From contig NZ_NSEB01000007.1 in NCBI RefSeq assembly GCF_002734215.1, forward strand, positions 322,057 through 386,056: a stretch of 64,000 nt of DNA, given 5' to 3'. A model generated the notes under the pieces. The model was not told the DNA's origin and did no database searches. It saw nothing but the letters and a program-made list of their open reading frames with translations. Source of the stretch: Fredinandcohnia onubensis. Its GTDB lineage: Bacteria > Bacillota > Bacilli > Bacillales > Bacillaceae_L. Numbering within the stretch: position 1 is the stretch's first letter; each line of letters opens with the position of its first letter. Shown here one piece after another: positions 53,710 to 62,259 of this stretch. Position numbers and translations under genes: made by a program.

Positions 53710-55257
53710 ATGGACGCATTTTCAAATTTAGCTGCTGGGTTACAATCCGCCCTATCATTAGAATTGTTATTAATCTGCTTTTTAGGGGTTTTGGTTGGAC
53801 AAATCACAGGAGTACTTCCAGGAATCGGTCCAACCGGAGCTATGGCGCTTCTATTGCCATTAAGTTTTGGAATGGATCCAGGTGCGGGTCTAATTATGCT
53901 GGCAGGTATTTATTACGGTTCAATGTATGGTGGTGCTATTACTTCAATCCTTGTAAACTTACCAGGTGAAGCTGCTTCTTTAGTTACAACGCTTGACGGC
54001 TATAAAATGGCTAGAAAAGGTAGGGCAGGAGCGGCTTTATCTATAGCGGCAATTGGCTCTTGGGTTGCTGGTACCCTAGCCATCGTAGGACTTATGTTTT
54101 TTGCGCCGATATTAGCAAATGCCGCGCTTGCTTTTGGCCCTCCTGAATTTTTTGCTCTAGGTTTATTTGGACTAATCGTACTAAGTAACTTAACTGGTGG
54201 TTCGTTCGGAAAATCTTTTATGATGGTCATAGTTGGATTAATGTTGAGTACTGTAGGAGTTGATTTGGTTACTGGTGAAGATCGATTTACATTTGGTTCA
54301 CTGGAACTATCAAAGGGTATAGACTTAGTACCGGTCGTTATGGGATTATTTGGTCTAGCGGAAATATTCAACGTTGCACTTAACCCCTATCAAAATAACG
54401 ATATGATCAAAATAAAAGCTAGAGACATGTATCCTAATAAGAAAGAAACCCGGAGATCGGTATGGCCTATTTTAAGAGGTACATTCGTTGGATTTCCTAT
54501 GGGACTACTACCTGGTCCTGCTGGGTTTATGTCTACATTAATTTCTTATAGATTAGAAAAAAAAATGTCTCGTCACCCCGAGGAGTTTGGTAAAGGGGCG
54601 ATAGAAGGAGTTGCTGGTCCAGAATCCGCTAATAATGCTGCATCAACGAGTGCAATGATTCCATTTTTAGCATTGGGCTTCCCATTTTCTCCACCAACAG
54701 CGTTATTACTAGGAGGATTATTAGTACATGGGATTACTCCTGGTCCAATGTTTATCACTGAACATGGTGATTTATTTTGGTTAGTTGTAGCAAGTATGTA
54801 CATTGGTAATGTAATGTTACTAATTCTTAACCTACCTTTAGTAGGCGCATTTGCTTCTTTAACAAAGGTACCAGTGAAAATACTTATTCCTATTATCACA
54901 GGTATAATGTTTATTGGAGCATATAGCATTAACAATAGCATATTTGATTTATGGATTATGTTTATTTTCGGATTAATCGGTTTTGTCATGAAGTACTGCG
55001 ACTATGATCCTGCACCGTTAGTTGTCGGTCTAGTATTAGGAACCATCTTTGAAGAGGGACTTCGTCAAGGCCTTATTATGGTCGAAGGTAACCCCCTACT
55101 GTTCTTTGAAAGGCCAGTAGCTGCTACATTACTAGGTATATCAATAATTATTGTCTTATGGAAAATAGTACAGAGTTTACTACCGAATCGAAATACTACT
55201 GTTAATAATAATCAAACACAACAAGAAGAGAAAGATATTAATATTAAGTCCTCATAA
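53710..55257 (+). CDS. Tripartite tricarboxylate transporter large permease subunit (TctA-like)
   Basis: A 515-residue membrane permease with about 12 helices and an internal repeat. The family motifs GILPGIGPTGAMALLLP-like (VLPGIGPTGAMALLLPL) near residue 37 and LLPGPAGFMSTLISY plus ESANNAASTSAMIPFLALG are present. GGGGTGA leads the ATG. Its stop is 26 bp from the duplicated queG terminator, so it uses that hairpin as its own terminator. With TctB and TctC it imports a di- or tricarboxylate or a similar anion, driven by an ion gradient. Confidence 0.93.
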   Translation: MDAFSNLAAGLQSALSLELLLICFLGVLVGQITGVLPGIGPTGAMALLLPLSFGMDPGAGLIMLAGIYYGSMYGGAITSILVNLPGEAASLVTTLDGYKMARKGRAGAALSIAAIGSWVAGTLAIVGLMFFAPILANAALAFGPPEFFALGLFGLIVLSNLTGGSFGKSFMMVIVGLMLSTVGVDLVTGEDRFTFGSLELSKGIDLVPVVMGLFGLAEIFNVALNPYQNNDMIKIKARDMYPNKKETRRSVWPILRGTFVGFPMGLLPGPAGFMSTLISYRLEKKMSRHPEEFGKGAIEGVAGPESANNAASTSAMIPFLALGFPFSPPTALLLGGLLVHGITPGPMFITEHGDLFWLVVASMYIGNVMLLILNLPLVGAFASLTKVPVKILIPIITGIMFIGAYSINNSIFDLWIMFIFGLIGFVMKYCDYDPAPLVVGLVLGTIFEEGLRQGLIMVEGNPLLFFERPVAATLLGISIIIVLWKIVQSLLPNRNTTVNNNQTQQEEKDINIKSS

Positions 55258-55282
55258 GCTCAAAACTACTATCCATGTTTTA

Positions 55283-55311
55283 AAAAAAGGATGCGTCATC
55301 GCATCCTTTTA
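55283..55311. terminator. Shared terminator of tctA and queG
   Basis: AAAGGATGCG TCAT CGCATCCTTT hairpin with A/T runs. A duplicate lies at 41408-41437. Confidence 0.85.
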
Positions 55312-55367
55312 GTTGATTAACATATTCAAACCTTTTTCAATTTCTTGTAGAACTTGCTCGTCCTTCT
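55283..55367. repeat. queG 3'-end repeat, right copy (functional)
   Basis: 85 bp comprising the terminator and the last codons of queG, repeated at 41408-41493. Confidence 0.95.
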
Positions 55368-56442
55368 CTTTCTGACTTGCATCTTTTAAGATTTCAATTG
55401 CACTTTCGTCGCCTATTTTTCCTAATGCCCATGCAGCAGTACCCCGCAGTACCGGTCTTGGGTCTTCCTTTAAAACTTTTGTTAATTCAGGAATCGCACT
55501 GCTATCCTTAAAGTGGCCAAGTGCAATAACTGCATTTCGTTGGATTGGTTTTTTCCCTCTCCAAGACCCCGACAGTGAACCGAATGTTTCCTTAAAATCA
55601 CGATTACTAATTGATAAAATCGGTTTTAACAATGGCTTAACGACCTCAGGCTCCGGCTTCATTTCCTCATGAAAATGAAAGTCAATTCCTTTGTTTTTCG
55701 GACATGCTGTCTGACAGGAATCACAGCCATACAGTCGATTTCCAATTTTCGAACGCAACTCGTCCGGTATAAAGTCTTTTGTTTGCGTTAAGAAGCTAAC
55801 ACATCTTTGTGCATTGATTTGTCCACCCTGCACCAAAGCGCCCGTTGGACAAGCATCAAGACATGCTCGACATGAACCACATTGATCCTCAATTGGTGAA
55901 TCAGGTTTGAAAGGAATATTCGTAACCATTTCCCCTAAATATACATACGAACCGAACTCAGGTGTAATTATTGCACAGTTTTTTCCACTCCAACCGATCC
56001 CTGCTCTTTCTGCTACAGCACGGTCAGATAATTCCCCTGTATCAACCATCGATTGGAGTTTAGCATCAGGCAACTTTTCTATGATAAACGCCTCAAGCTT
56101 TTGTAACCTGTCCCGTAATATATGGTGGTAATCCTCTCCCCAAGAGGCACGTGCAAACAAACCTCGACGTTCGTTTCGTGTACTCCTTGGTGCATCCTTT
56201 AGCTTTGCTGGATAAGCCAGTGCTATCGCAATAATAGACTTCGCACCAGGTAAAAGGAGCTCTGGATTTGTTCTTTTTTCAATATCTTTTGGTTCAAATC
56301 CCGATTGATAGCCCAATTCCTGTTGACGTAATAGTCGTGATTTTAATTCTTCAAATGGCGAAGCACTCGCAAAGCCAATTTTATCGATCCCAATCGTTTT
56401 ACTATAATCAATGATTTCTTGTTTAAGTTGTATAGTGTCCAA
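55309..56442 (-). CDS. queG: Epoxyqueuosine reductase
   Basis: A 377-residue cobalamin- and iron-sulfur-dependent enzyme that converts epoxyqueuosine to queuosine in tRNA. The N-terminal cobalamin-binding part is followed by two ferredoxin motifs (CGSCRACLDACPTGAL and CDSCQTACPKNKG) and C-terminal HEAT-type repeats (RNAVIALGHFKDSSAIPEL, LRGTAAWALGKIGDESAI). Length and order are typical of QueG. It is the right-hand anchor of the island and in Bacillus lies next to yhbB; here the two are separated by 14 kb. Confidence 0.95.
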   Translation of the reverse strand: MDTIQLKQEIIDYSKTIGIDKIGFASASPFEELKSRLLRQQELGYQSGFEPKDIEKRTNPELLLPGAKSIIAIALAYPAKLKDAPRSTRNERRGLFARASWGEDYHHILRDRLQKLEAFIIEKLPDAKLQSMVDTGELSDRAVAERAGIGWSGKNCAIITPEFGSYVYLGEMVTNIPFKPDSPIEDQCGSCRACLDACPTGALVQGGQINAQRCVSFLTQTKDFIPDELRSKIGNRLYGCDSCQTACPKNKGIDFHFHEEMKPEPEVVKPLLKPILSISNRDFKETFGSLSGSWRGKKPIQRNAVIALGHFKDSSAIPELTKVLKEDPRPVLRGTAAWALGKIGDESAIEILKDASQKEKDEQVLQEIEKGLNMLIN

Positions 56443-56542
56443 GTCTTGGAACCTCCCTTCTTAGGACTTGTAAGCCGTTCTATTTAATGAATTACTAGGA
56501 TTTATGGTACACTATTTACAATAATTTTTGGAGGGATAAATG

Positions 56543-57208
56543 ATGGAAATTAAGATTTCGCCACATTTAAAGGAACTTGTTCCTGATTTTAAAGTAGGAA
56601 TTATTCAATACGATCATATCGAAGTTGGCGATTCTCCACAAATGATTCGTGGCAGATTACAGACCTTTCAAGAATCGCTTTTTTTTGATTTAGAAGACAA
56701 GCATGTAACAGATTTTCCGGGAATCGCTGAGTGGAGAGAGATTTTTAAGCAAGTTGGTACAGATCCCAATCGATATCGTCCATCTGTTGAGGCAATCTAT
56801 CGTCGGATCCAAAAGCAAAACTATTTGAACTCCATACACTCCGCTGCTGACTTAAACAATTTCTTTTCGATGCAGTATGAAATACCATTAGGGATTTATG
56901 ATACAAATAATATTAACGGAGATATTGAAATCCGTGTGGGACAACTGGGTGATGAGTATTTAGGGATTAATGGGAGAACCATTTCGATGGAGGATAAAAT
57001 TTTATCCAGTGATGAGTCAGGAGCATTTGGAAGTCCTTATGTCGATTCCGAGAGAACTGCTGTAACAATCGAAACCAAACAGGCCATTCAAATTGTGTAT
57101 CTGAAGCCATCGTTACAAAATGATAGCTGTGAAAAATTACTGACTTCACTAGGTGCAATGTTCACACAAGTACATGGTGGCTCGGCTGAATCCTTTTTAG
57201 TTATGTAA
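56543..57208 (+). CDS. B3/B4 tRNA-binding-domain protein
   Basis: About 221 residues forming a stand-alone B3/4 domain, the editing fold of PheRS beta-subunit, with GTDPNRYRPSVEAIYRRIQK (residues 73-92) and ISMEDKILSSDESG. Free B3/4 proteins are thought to remove or monitor misacylated tRNA or free amino acids, but are poorly characterised. Two ATGs in tandem (56540, 56543) follow GGAGGG; spacing favours the second. It is divergent from queG and convergent with the tRNA-Gly gene. Confidence 0.82.
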   Translation: MEIKISPHLKELVPDFKVGIIQYDHIEVGDSPQMIRGRLQTFQESLFFDLEDKHVTDFPGIAEWREIFKQVGTDPNRYRPSVEAIYRRIQKQNYLNSIHSAADLNNFFSMQYEIPLGIYDTNNINGDIEIRVGQLGDEYLGINGRTISMEDKILSSDESGAFGSPYVDSERTAVTIETKQAIQIVYLKPSLQNDSCEKLLTSLGAMFTQVHGGSAESFLVM

Positions 57209-57222
57209 AATCTATACAAAAT

Positions 57223-57268
57223 AAAAAAACGCAACACCTCGTTTATCTAAGAAACGAAACACTGCGTT
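57223..57268 (-). terminator. Terminator of tRNA-Gly
   Basis: AACGCA (57229-57234) pairs with TGCGTT (57263-57268), with an inner CGTTT/AAACG stem and a run of A on the plus strand. It may serve both this tRNA and the B3/4 gene. Confidence 0.7.
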
Positions 57269-57277
57269 ATATATGTA

Positions 57278-57351
57278 TGGAGCGGGTGATGAGAATCGAA
57301 CTCACGACATCAGCTTGGAAGGCTGAGGTTTTACCATTAAACTACACCCGC
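57278..57351 (-). tRNA. tRNA-Gly (UCC)
   Basis: On the minus strand: acceptor GCGGGTG pairs with CACCCGC, discriminator T and an encoded CCA. D-arm TAGTTTAATGGTAAAAC; anticodon loop CCTTCCAA with anticodon TCC; T-loop GTTCGATTC. All arms fold as in tRNA-Gly. Confidence 0.95.
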
Positions 57352-57480
57352 ACATTGATATTAAGTTTATGAAGTATTCAGTACGTCTTTCGGGCCTTAC
57401 ATGCCTCTTCCTCTGCAAGATTATTCAAGAAGTAAATGCGTCGAGGCAACTCGAAGCAAATTCATTGAAGCTTTGCTCGT

Positions 57481-57512
57481 GGCTGAGGTTTTACCATTAA
57501 ACTACACCCGCA
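57481..57512 (-). repeat. Detached 5'-half copy of tRNA-Gly
   Basis: A 32-bp exact copy of 57321-57352, i.e. the acceptor 5' strand, D-arm and start of the anticodon arm. The 3' half is missing. The intervening 128 bp have no gene. Confidence 0.9.
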
Positions 57513-57802
57513 TATAAAATTTGTATGAAGTTCGTTAATCAATTATGTGATTATTATAACAAGTTTGTAAATGAAGTGCAATAGGTTTTGTAACTTTTTG
57601 TCGAAGTTTTTTTATCGGCTGACTACCTGATTTATTATACACGCCTCATTATTATTTTGCAATAGTAATATTAAAGATATATTCATGTTATTTGCATAGT
57701 TAACGCAACGTATCATAAAATTAACCTTTATCAATATAATAATATTCCTTATGGACTGCCTGATTTCTTCTTGGCATCCTTTTTTCTTTTCATAAATTTG
57801 TT
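57513..57802. other. Intergenic DNA before the SulP gene
   Basis: AT-rich DNA with no gene, ribosome site or clear RNA. It lies between the tRNA fragment and the SulP promoter. Confidence 0.4.
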
Positions 57803-57831
57803 TTGACTTTATAGATTATTAGGAGTAGATT
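57803..57831 (+). promoter_or_regulatory. Sigma-A promoter of the SulP-ArsR unit
   Basis: TTGACT (57803-57808), 17 bp, TAGATT (57826-57831). An imperfect ATATTCAAATAAT / ATATTCTATTATTC repeat just downstream could be an ArsR operator. Confidence 0.55.
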
Positions 57832-57884
57832 CATATGTATATTCAAATAATCAGATATTCTATTATTCAGAAGGAAGGATAAAA

Positions 57885-59642
57885 ATGCTACATAAGTGGG
57901 CTTTTTCAGGGAGATTTAAAGGGTATTCGGTTCATTCTTTTCAAAAGGATCTTATTTCTGGCGTCGTTGTTGGGATTATAGCAATTCCTCTTGGAATGGC
58001 ATTCGCGATTGCTTCAGGCGTCAAACCTGAATATGGGATTTACACAACCATCATCGCGGGTATTCTTATTTCACTCTTTGGAGGCTCCAAATACCAAATC
58101 GGGGGACCAACTGGTGCCTTTATTCCGATATTATTTGGAATTGTCGCAACCTACGGGCTTGAAAATTTATTAATTGCTGGCTTTATGGCGGGTGTCCTTC
58201 TATTCTTAATGGGTATTTTCAAACTTGGGTCTTTAATCAAATTTATTCCACGACCGGTTACCATTGGATTTACATCAGGAATCGCAATTATTATTTTTGT
58301 TGGGCAGGTACCAAATTTTCTAGGCCTCGATAAGATTGAGAAACACGAACTATTTTTAGATAATATGAGAGAGATTATTTTTCATATTCGTGAGATGAAT
58401 ATTTATAGCATTCTAACAGCAACGATTTGTTTAGTCGTACTGGTGTTAACTCCAAAGCTCTTTCCTAAGGTACCTGGTTCATTAATCGCTTTGCTTATTT
58501 CTACTGGTATCGCGACTATTTTTTACCCAACTCAGGTTGCTACAATTGGGTCAACATTTGGGGATATTCCTAGCAAACTACCAAGCTTTCAATTTCCTGA
58601 GATCACATTTGAACGAATCAAACATTTGATTCAACCCGCATTTGTGATTGCAATGTTAGGGGCAATTGAATCTCTTCTTTCCGCAGTTGTTGCTGACGGA
58701 ATGACAAATAGTAAACATAATAGTAACCGTGAATTAGTTGGTCAGGGAATTGCTAATATGGTTACCCCATTATTTGGTGGAATTCCAGCAACTGGTGCCA
58801 TTGCAAGAACGGCAACCAACATTAAAACAGGGGCTGTATCACCTTTTTCAGGTGTCATACATGGTGTCGTTGTTTTGCTTGTTTTACTTTTATTTGCACC
58901 ATATGCTTCAAAAATTCCTTTAGCTAGTATGGCCCCCATTATTATGTTGGTTGCTTGGAACATGAGTGAACGCCGTGTTTTTTATCATGTGTTACAAACA
59001 AAAACGGGAGATTCTCTTGTCCTCGTTGTCACCTTTTTACTGACAGTCTTTATGAATCTAACTGTTGCGGTGCAGGTAGGCCTCATTTTAGCAGTTGTAC
59101 TTTTTACTAAGCGAATGAGTGATATAATAGTAACGGAAAAAGCTTTACCAAACCCAGAATCTAAACATGAAAAAGTAGATAGTCGTGTTGTGACAGATTC
59201 ACATGATTGTCCACAAATAAGCATTTATAATGTGGAAGGACCTTTGTTTTTCGGAGCTGCTCAGGCTTTTGAACAACAAATTATGAATTCAATTAATTAC
59301 AAACCAAAGGTTCTTCTCCTACGATTAAGTAGGGTACCTTTCATGGATACAACAGGAGAAGGGCGATTGGCTAGTATTGTTCAGGATTTTTCAAAGCAAG
59401 GTATTGTTTTAATTTCAGGAATCAAACCACAACCAAAAAGCGTTCTTCATAAAACAGGTTTATATGAGGTAATCGGAGAGGAAAACTTTTTTGAGCATAC
59501 AGGCGATGCCATTGATTATGCCCTTACCCAGATTAACAACAATAAATGTTTGGGTTGCAGACACTTTGCTTTTAAAGAATGTCAGGCTCTCTCCGGAGTC
59601 CAGGAAAAAGTAGTGAAAAACAGAGGTATTTCAATGAGTTAA
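57885..59642 (+). CDS. SulP-family anion transporter with STAS domain
   Basis: A 585-residue SLC26/SulP protein. The N-terminal transmembrane half (IPLGMAFAIASGVKPEYGIY, GGPTGAFIPILFGIVATYGL, PRPVTIGFTSGIAI) is conserved, and a STAS domain follows near 450-560 (FMDTTGEGRLASIV). It ends in a Cys cluster, CLGCRHFAFKEC, unusual for the family and possibly metal-binding. GAAGGAAGG leads the ATG. It is upstream of an ArsR-type gene 21 bp away, indicating a two-gene unit. The substrate, such as sulfate or bicarbonate, cannot be told from sequence. Confidence 0.9.
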   Translation: MLHKWAFSGRFKGYSVHSFQKDLISGVVVGIIAIPLGMAFAIASGVKPEYGIYTTIIAGILISLFGGSKYQIGGPTGAFIPILFGIVATYGLENLLIAGFMAGVLLFLMGIFKLGSLIKFIPRPVTIGFTSGIAIIIFVGQVPNFLGLDKIEKHELFLDNMREIIFHIREMNIYSILTATICLVVLVLTPKLFPKVPGSLIALLISTGIATIFYPTQVATIGSTFGDIPSKLPSFQFPEITFERIKHLIQPAFVIAMLGAIESLLSAVVADGMTNSKHNSNRELVGQGIANMVTPLFGGIPATGAIARTATNIKTGAVSPFSGVIHGVVVLLVLLLFAPYASKIPLASMAPIIMLVAWNMSERRVFYHVLQTKTGDSLVLVVTFLLTVFMNLTVAVQVGLILAVVLFTKRMSDIIVTEKALPNPESKHEKVDSRVVTDSHDCPQISIYNVEGPLFFGAAQAFEQQIMNSINYKPKVLLLRLSRVPFMDTTGEGRLASIVQDFSKQGIVLISGIKPQPKSVLHKTGLYEVIGEENFFEHTGDAIDYALTQINNNKCLGCRHFAFKECQALSGVQEKVVKNRGISMS

Positions 59643-59663
59643 TGTAGAAAGTGAGGTAAGGTA

Positions 59664-59996
59664 GTGAATCTAGAAATGCAGCAATTCAAGGCTGACTTTT
59701 TTAAAGCTCTCGCACATCCATTGCGGATTCGTATCCTAGAGCTTCTTGCTGAGGGAGATAAAAATGTGAATGAAATACAAACCCTTATTGGAAGTGAAGG
59801 GTCAGCCGTGTCCCAGCAACTAACTGTACTCCGTGCTAAAAATATTGTCTATGGAACGAAAGACGGCAATCGCGTCATATACTCACTAAGAGACCCAATG
59901 ATTGTTGAACTTCTCTCAGTGGCAAAACAAATTTTTAATAATCATCTTGTTGATACCATTTCCCTACTTGATAAAATCGGGGAAAATGAAAACTAA
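59664..59996 (+). CDS. ArsR-family transcriptional regulator without metal-binding Cys
   Basis: A 110-residue winged-helix repressor with the ArsR HTH (KALAHPLRIRILELLAEGD, then SAVSQQLTVLRAKNIVYGTKDGN). The usual ELCVCD metal site is absent and the whole protein has no Cys, so it must sense something else or act constitutively. GTG start with GAGGTAAGG upstream. It is co-transcribed with sulP and probably controls it. Fusion-free, normal length. Confidence 0.88.
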   Translation: MNLEMQQFKADFFKALAHPLRIRILELLAEGDKNVNEIQTLIGSEGSAVSQQLTVLRAKNIVYGTKDGNRVIYSLRDPMIVELLSVAKQIFNNHLVDTISLLDKIGENEN

Positions 59997-60000
59997 TAGA

Positions 60001-60040
60001 AACGGCTAAAATGATTGCAACCATTTTAGCCGTTTTTTTA
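60001..60040 (+). terminator. Terminator of the SulP-ArsR unit
   Basis: AACGGCTAAAATG pairs with CATTTTAGCCGTT, followed by seven T. Confidence 0.9.
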
Positions 60041-60042
60041 CT

Positions 60043-61296
60043 TTACTTAACTACTGGGAATCCGAATCCAGAAGCGATGTCATCACCATTTCCGGCATAT
60101 TGTCCAGCAGTGATATCGTTACCCTTTGCACGGTTTTGCAACTCAGTTCTTAATTGTAGGTTTGTCATACTTGGATTTTCCGCCCATATTTTTGCTGCAA
60201 GACCTGAAATATGAGGTGTTGCCATTGATGTGCCGCTGATTGTGTTGTACGTACCGTCACTCCAAGTTGATTCAATTGCACGACCTGGTGCTGATAGTTC
60301 AACATCTCCTTCTCCAATCACAAAATCACCAACTGTTGTTGGATTTCCTCTAGAAGAAAAATCGGCAACACGGTAAGAACCATTCTGCAACACGTTCTCT
60401 AATGCAGCTACTGCAATTGCATTTTGAAGTCCACCAGGGTATTCAATCGTATTCGGTGCTGGACCACTATTGCCAGCCGCTGCGACGACTAATGCTCCAT
60501 TATTGACTGCATACGTAACAGCATCGGCAATTAATGAGCTTTTCCCGCTCGATCCTAATGACATTGAAATAACGACTTTGACTCCGTTTTTCTTTCCTTC
60601 ATCGGCTGCATGGCGAATGGCTGCAGCGATATCATCTGCATATCCAGAGCCACTATTTCCTAATACTCGATATGCCCATAGCTTTGCATCAGGTGCGACA
60701 CCATAAATTCCATTTCCATTGCCGCCATTGGCTAAAACAGTTCCGGCTACATGCGTTCCATGACCATTTTTATCGTCACATGAATTATTAATGATTGGAG
60801 ATTTTCTTTGGCTAAAATCCTTGCATTGCTCAACATTGGCTTGTAAATCAGGATGACTTATATTTGTACCCGTATCCAATACCGCTACTCTAATATTGTC
60901 CCCACCATCTGTAGCGGCAATTTGTGGGTCATTATAGATTGATTCAATTCCCCATGGAGTGCGATCAGAAGGTACCACTTCTCCTCCCGCTTTTGGTTTT
61001 GCAGCAATTGAAACTTGATCAACAAGCTCTATCTTTACATTTTTATTTTTTAATAAGGCGTTGTACTGTTTTTCATTAACCGTTGTTGAAAAGCCTTTGG
61101 ATTCAAAATCCCATCGTGCACCATAAGTAGATTTTAGTTCTGATTTATCATTTTTATTGAGTGGTTGGATTAAAACGCGCAATTCATTGTTCGAGGACTC
61201 GTTCTGTTGGGGAGCAGCAAACACTCCAATAGCTAAAAGAGAATAAAACATAACCGCAATAATGAAAACTGACAGTAGCTTTGAAATTGATTTCAA
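60043..61296 (-). CDS. Secreted subtilisin-family serine protease
   Basis: A 417-residue S8 protease. A TTG at 61296 (MKSISKLLSVFIIAVMFYSL) has GAGGG six bases upstream, while the ATG two codons earlier directly abuts that site. An N-terminal Inhibitor_I9-like propeptide spans about 30-110. The triad is Asp in VAVLDTGTN near 140, His in NGHGTHVAGT near 184 and Ser in GTSMATP near 357. It is an exported alkaline-protease type. It is a single gene convergent with arsR. Confidence 0.93.
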   Translation of the reverse strand: MKSISKLLSVFIIAVMFYSLLAIGVFAAPQQNESSNNELRVLIQPLNKNDKSELKSTYGARWDFESKGFSTTVNEKQYNALLKNKNVKIELVDQVSIAAKPKAGGEVVPSDRTPWGIESIYNDPQIAATDGGDNIRVAVLDTGTNISHPDLQANVEQCKDFSQRKSPIINNSCDDKNGHGTHVAGTVLANGGNGNGIYGVAPDAKLWAYRVLGNSGSGYADDIAAAIRHAADEGKKNGVKVVISMSLGSSGKSSLIADAVTYAVNNGALVVAAAGNSGPAPNTIEYPGGLQNAIAVAALENVLQNGSYRVADFSSRGNPTTVGDFVIGEGDVELSAPGRAIESTWSDGTYNTISGTSMATPHISGLAAKIWAENPSMTNLQLRTELQNRAKGNDITAGQYAGNGDDIASGFGFPVVK

Positions 61297-61537
61297 GAAC
61301 ATCCCTCATTTCTTTAATATGTAGATAATGGATGGAATCAGTTTCAATAATCTTGGGTTAAATTGAAGTTGGATAAACTAGAAGGAAAATTGGCAGGAAG
61401 AATAACAACCTTTAACTTTACACCACCTTTTCTTTTATTGAATATTCCGCCTCTCAATTATAATTGAAAGCCCTATCATCTTCATTAGTTCAAAAGAACG
61501 TTTTTATCGTAAGCGACAGGGAAAATAAGACTAATTT

Positions 61538-61568
61538 AAAAAGGCTAGTTCATAATGAACTAACCTTT
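61538..61568 (-). terminator. Terminator of the DUF6241-like gene
   Basis: A hairpin of AAAGGCTAGTTCAT / ATGAACTAACCTTT with one mismatch lies across the end of the gene. Confidence 0.65.
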
Positions 61569-62097
61569 AATCTGGTAAAAATTCATCACCAAAATTATTG
61601 ATGATAAATCTTTTTTCTTCAGCTTCATTCATTAAACCATATGCTTTTCCAATTGATCCGTTTTGATAGTCCCAAAAATAATTATGATCATCATCGGCTC
61701 TACTGAAATCACCATTTTTCCATCGTTCCGCAATTGCTAAGAGCTCTTCTTTTCTAGCAAAATCACTTTTGGAAATGATATCATATATCTCATTAATGGT
61801 ATCTGGAATCATCGGAGTTGCCCCCCATTTATCATCGGCTTTTACCTTTTGATGGGTCATATGATGCATCACTTCAATTACTTCATGCTCATCCGGTGTT
61901 TGGCTTATTTTCAGATCATATGTGATGCCGCCAATTTTCTTAGTCTGTTCCTTAAACTCATTCACATTACTGGATTCCTGCTTTGATGAAGAGCCTGCTT
62001 TTTGATTCTCACCACTGTCGAACATATTAAAAACACTGAACATCAAACCAACTGAAACGGCTATTAAAACCAAAAAACCTATTATCCAGAATTTCAT
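61567..62097 (-). CDS. DUF6241-like membrane-anchored protein
   Basis: A 176-residue protein with one N-terminal transmembrane helix (FWIIGFLVLIAVSVGLMF) and a C-terminal domain outside the membrane. The segment EVMHHMTHQKV, then KWGATPMIPDTINEIY and EERWKNGDF-like ERWKNGDFSRADDDHNYFW, resembles the DUF6241 family of Bacillus; function unknown. Two adjacent ATGs follow GAGGGGG; spacing favours 62097. It is divergent from the next gene. Confidence 0.7.
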   Translation of the reverse strand: MKFWIIGFLVLIAVSVGLMFSVFNMFDSGENQKAGSSSKQESSNVNEFKEQTKKIGGITYDLKISQTPDEHEVIEVMHHMTHQKVKADDKWGATPMIPDTINEIYDIISKSDFARKEELLAIAERWKNGDFSRADDDHNYFWDYQNGSIGKAYGLMNEAEEKRFIINNFGDEFLPD

Positions 62098-62259
62098 CAT
62101 TTCCCCCTCTAAAAAACCACATTCTTACTTTTAAGTATTATGTATCCATATCCAATATTAGCATAAAATAAATAGTTAAATGACATATAAGCTTAAGTGA
62201 AGTATTAGATTCAAAAAAATAGGTGAAAATACCTATAAACAAGTCGGAGGTTATTTTGA

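Larger units (their letters stand above)
41408..55367. mobile_element. Putative genomic island bounded by queG 3'-end duplication
   Basis: The 13.9-kb interval between the two copies of the queG end carries a self-contained catabolic and transport module (seven dehydrogenase-type genes, LysR regulator, TctCBA). It separates queG from yhbB, which are neighbours in Bacillus. No integrase or transposase gene is visible, so the mechanism is unresolved. Confidence 0.6.

Noticed and set aside
54000-54989. Minus-strand ORFs of 123 and 138 codons inside tctA
   Set aside because: Shadow frames of the conserved permease gene; low-complexity translation and no ribosome sites.
57481-57512. Second tRNA gene
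   Set aside because: Only the 5' half of tRNA-Gly is present; no anticodon arm closure or 3' acceptor strand.
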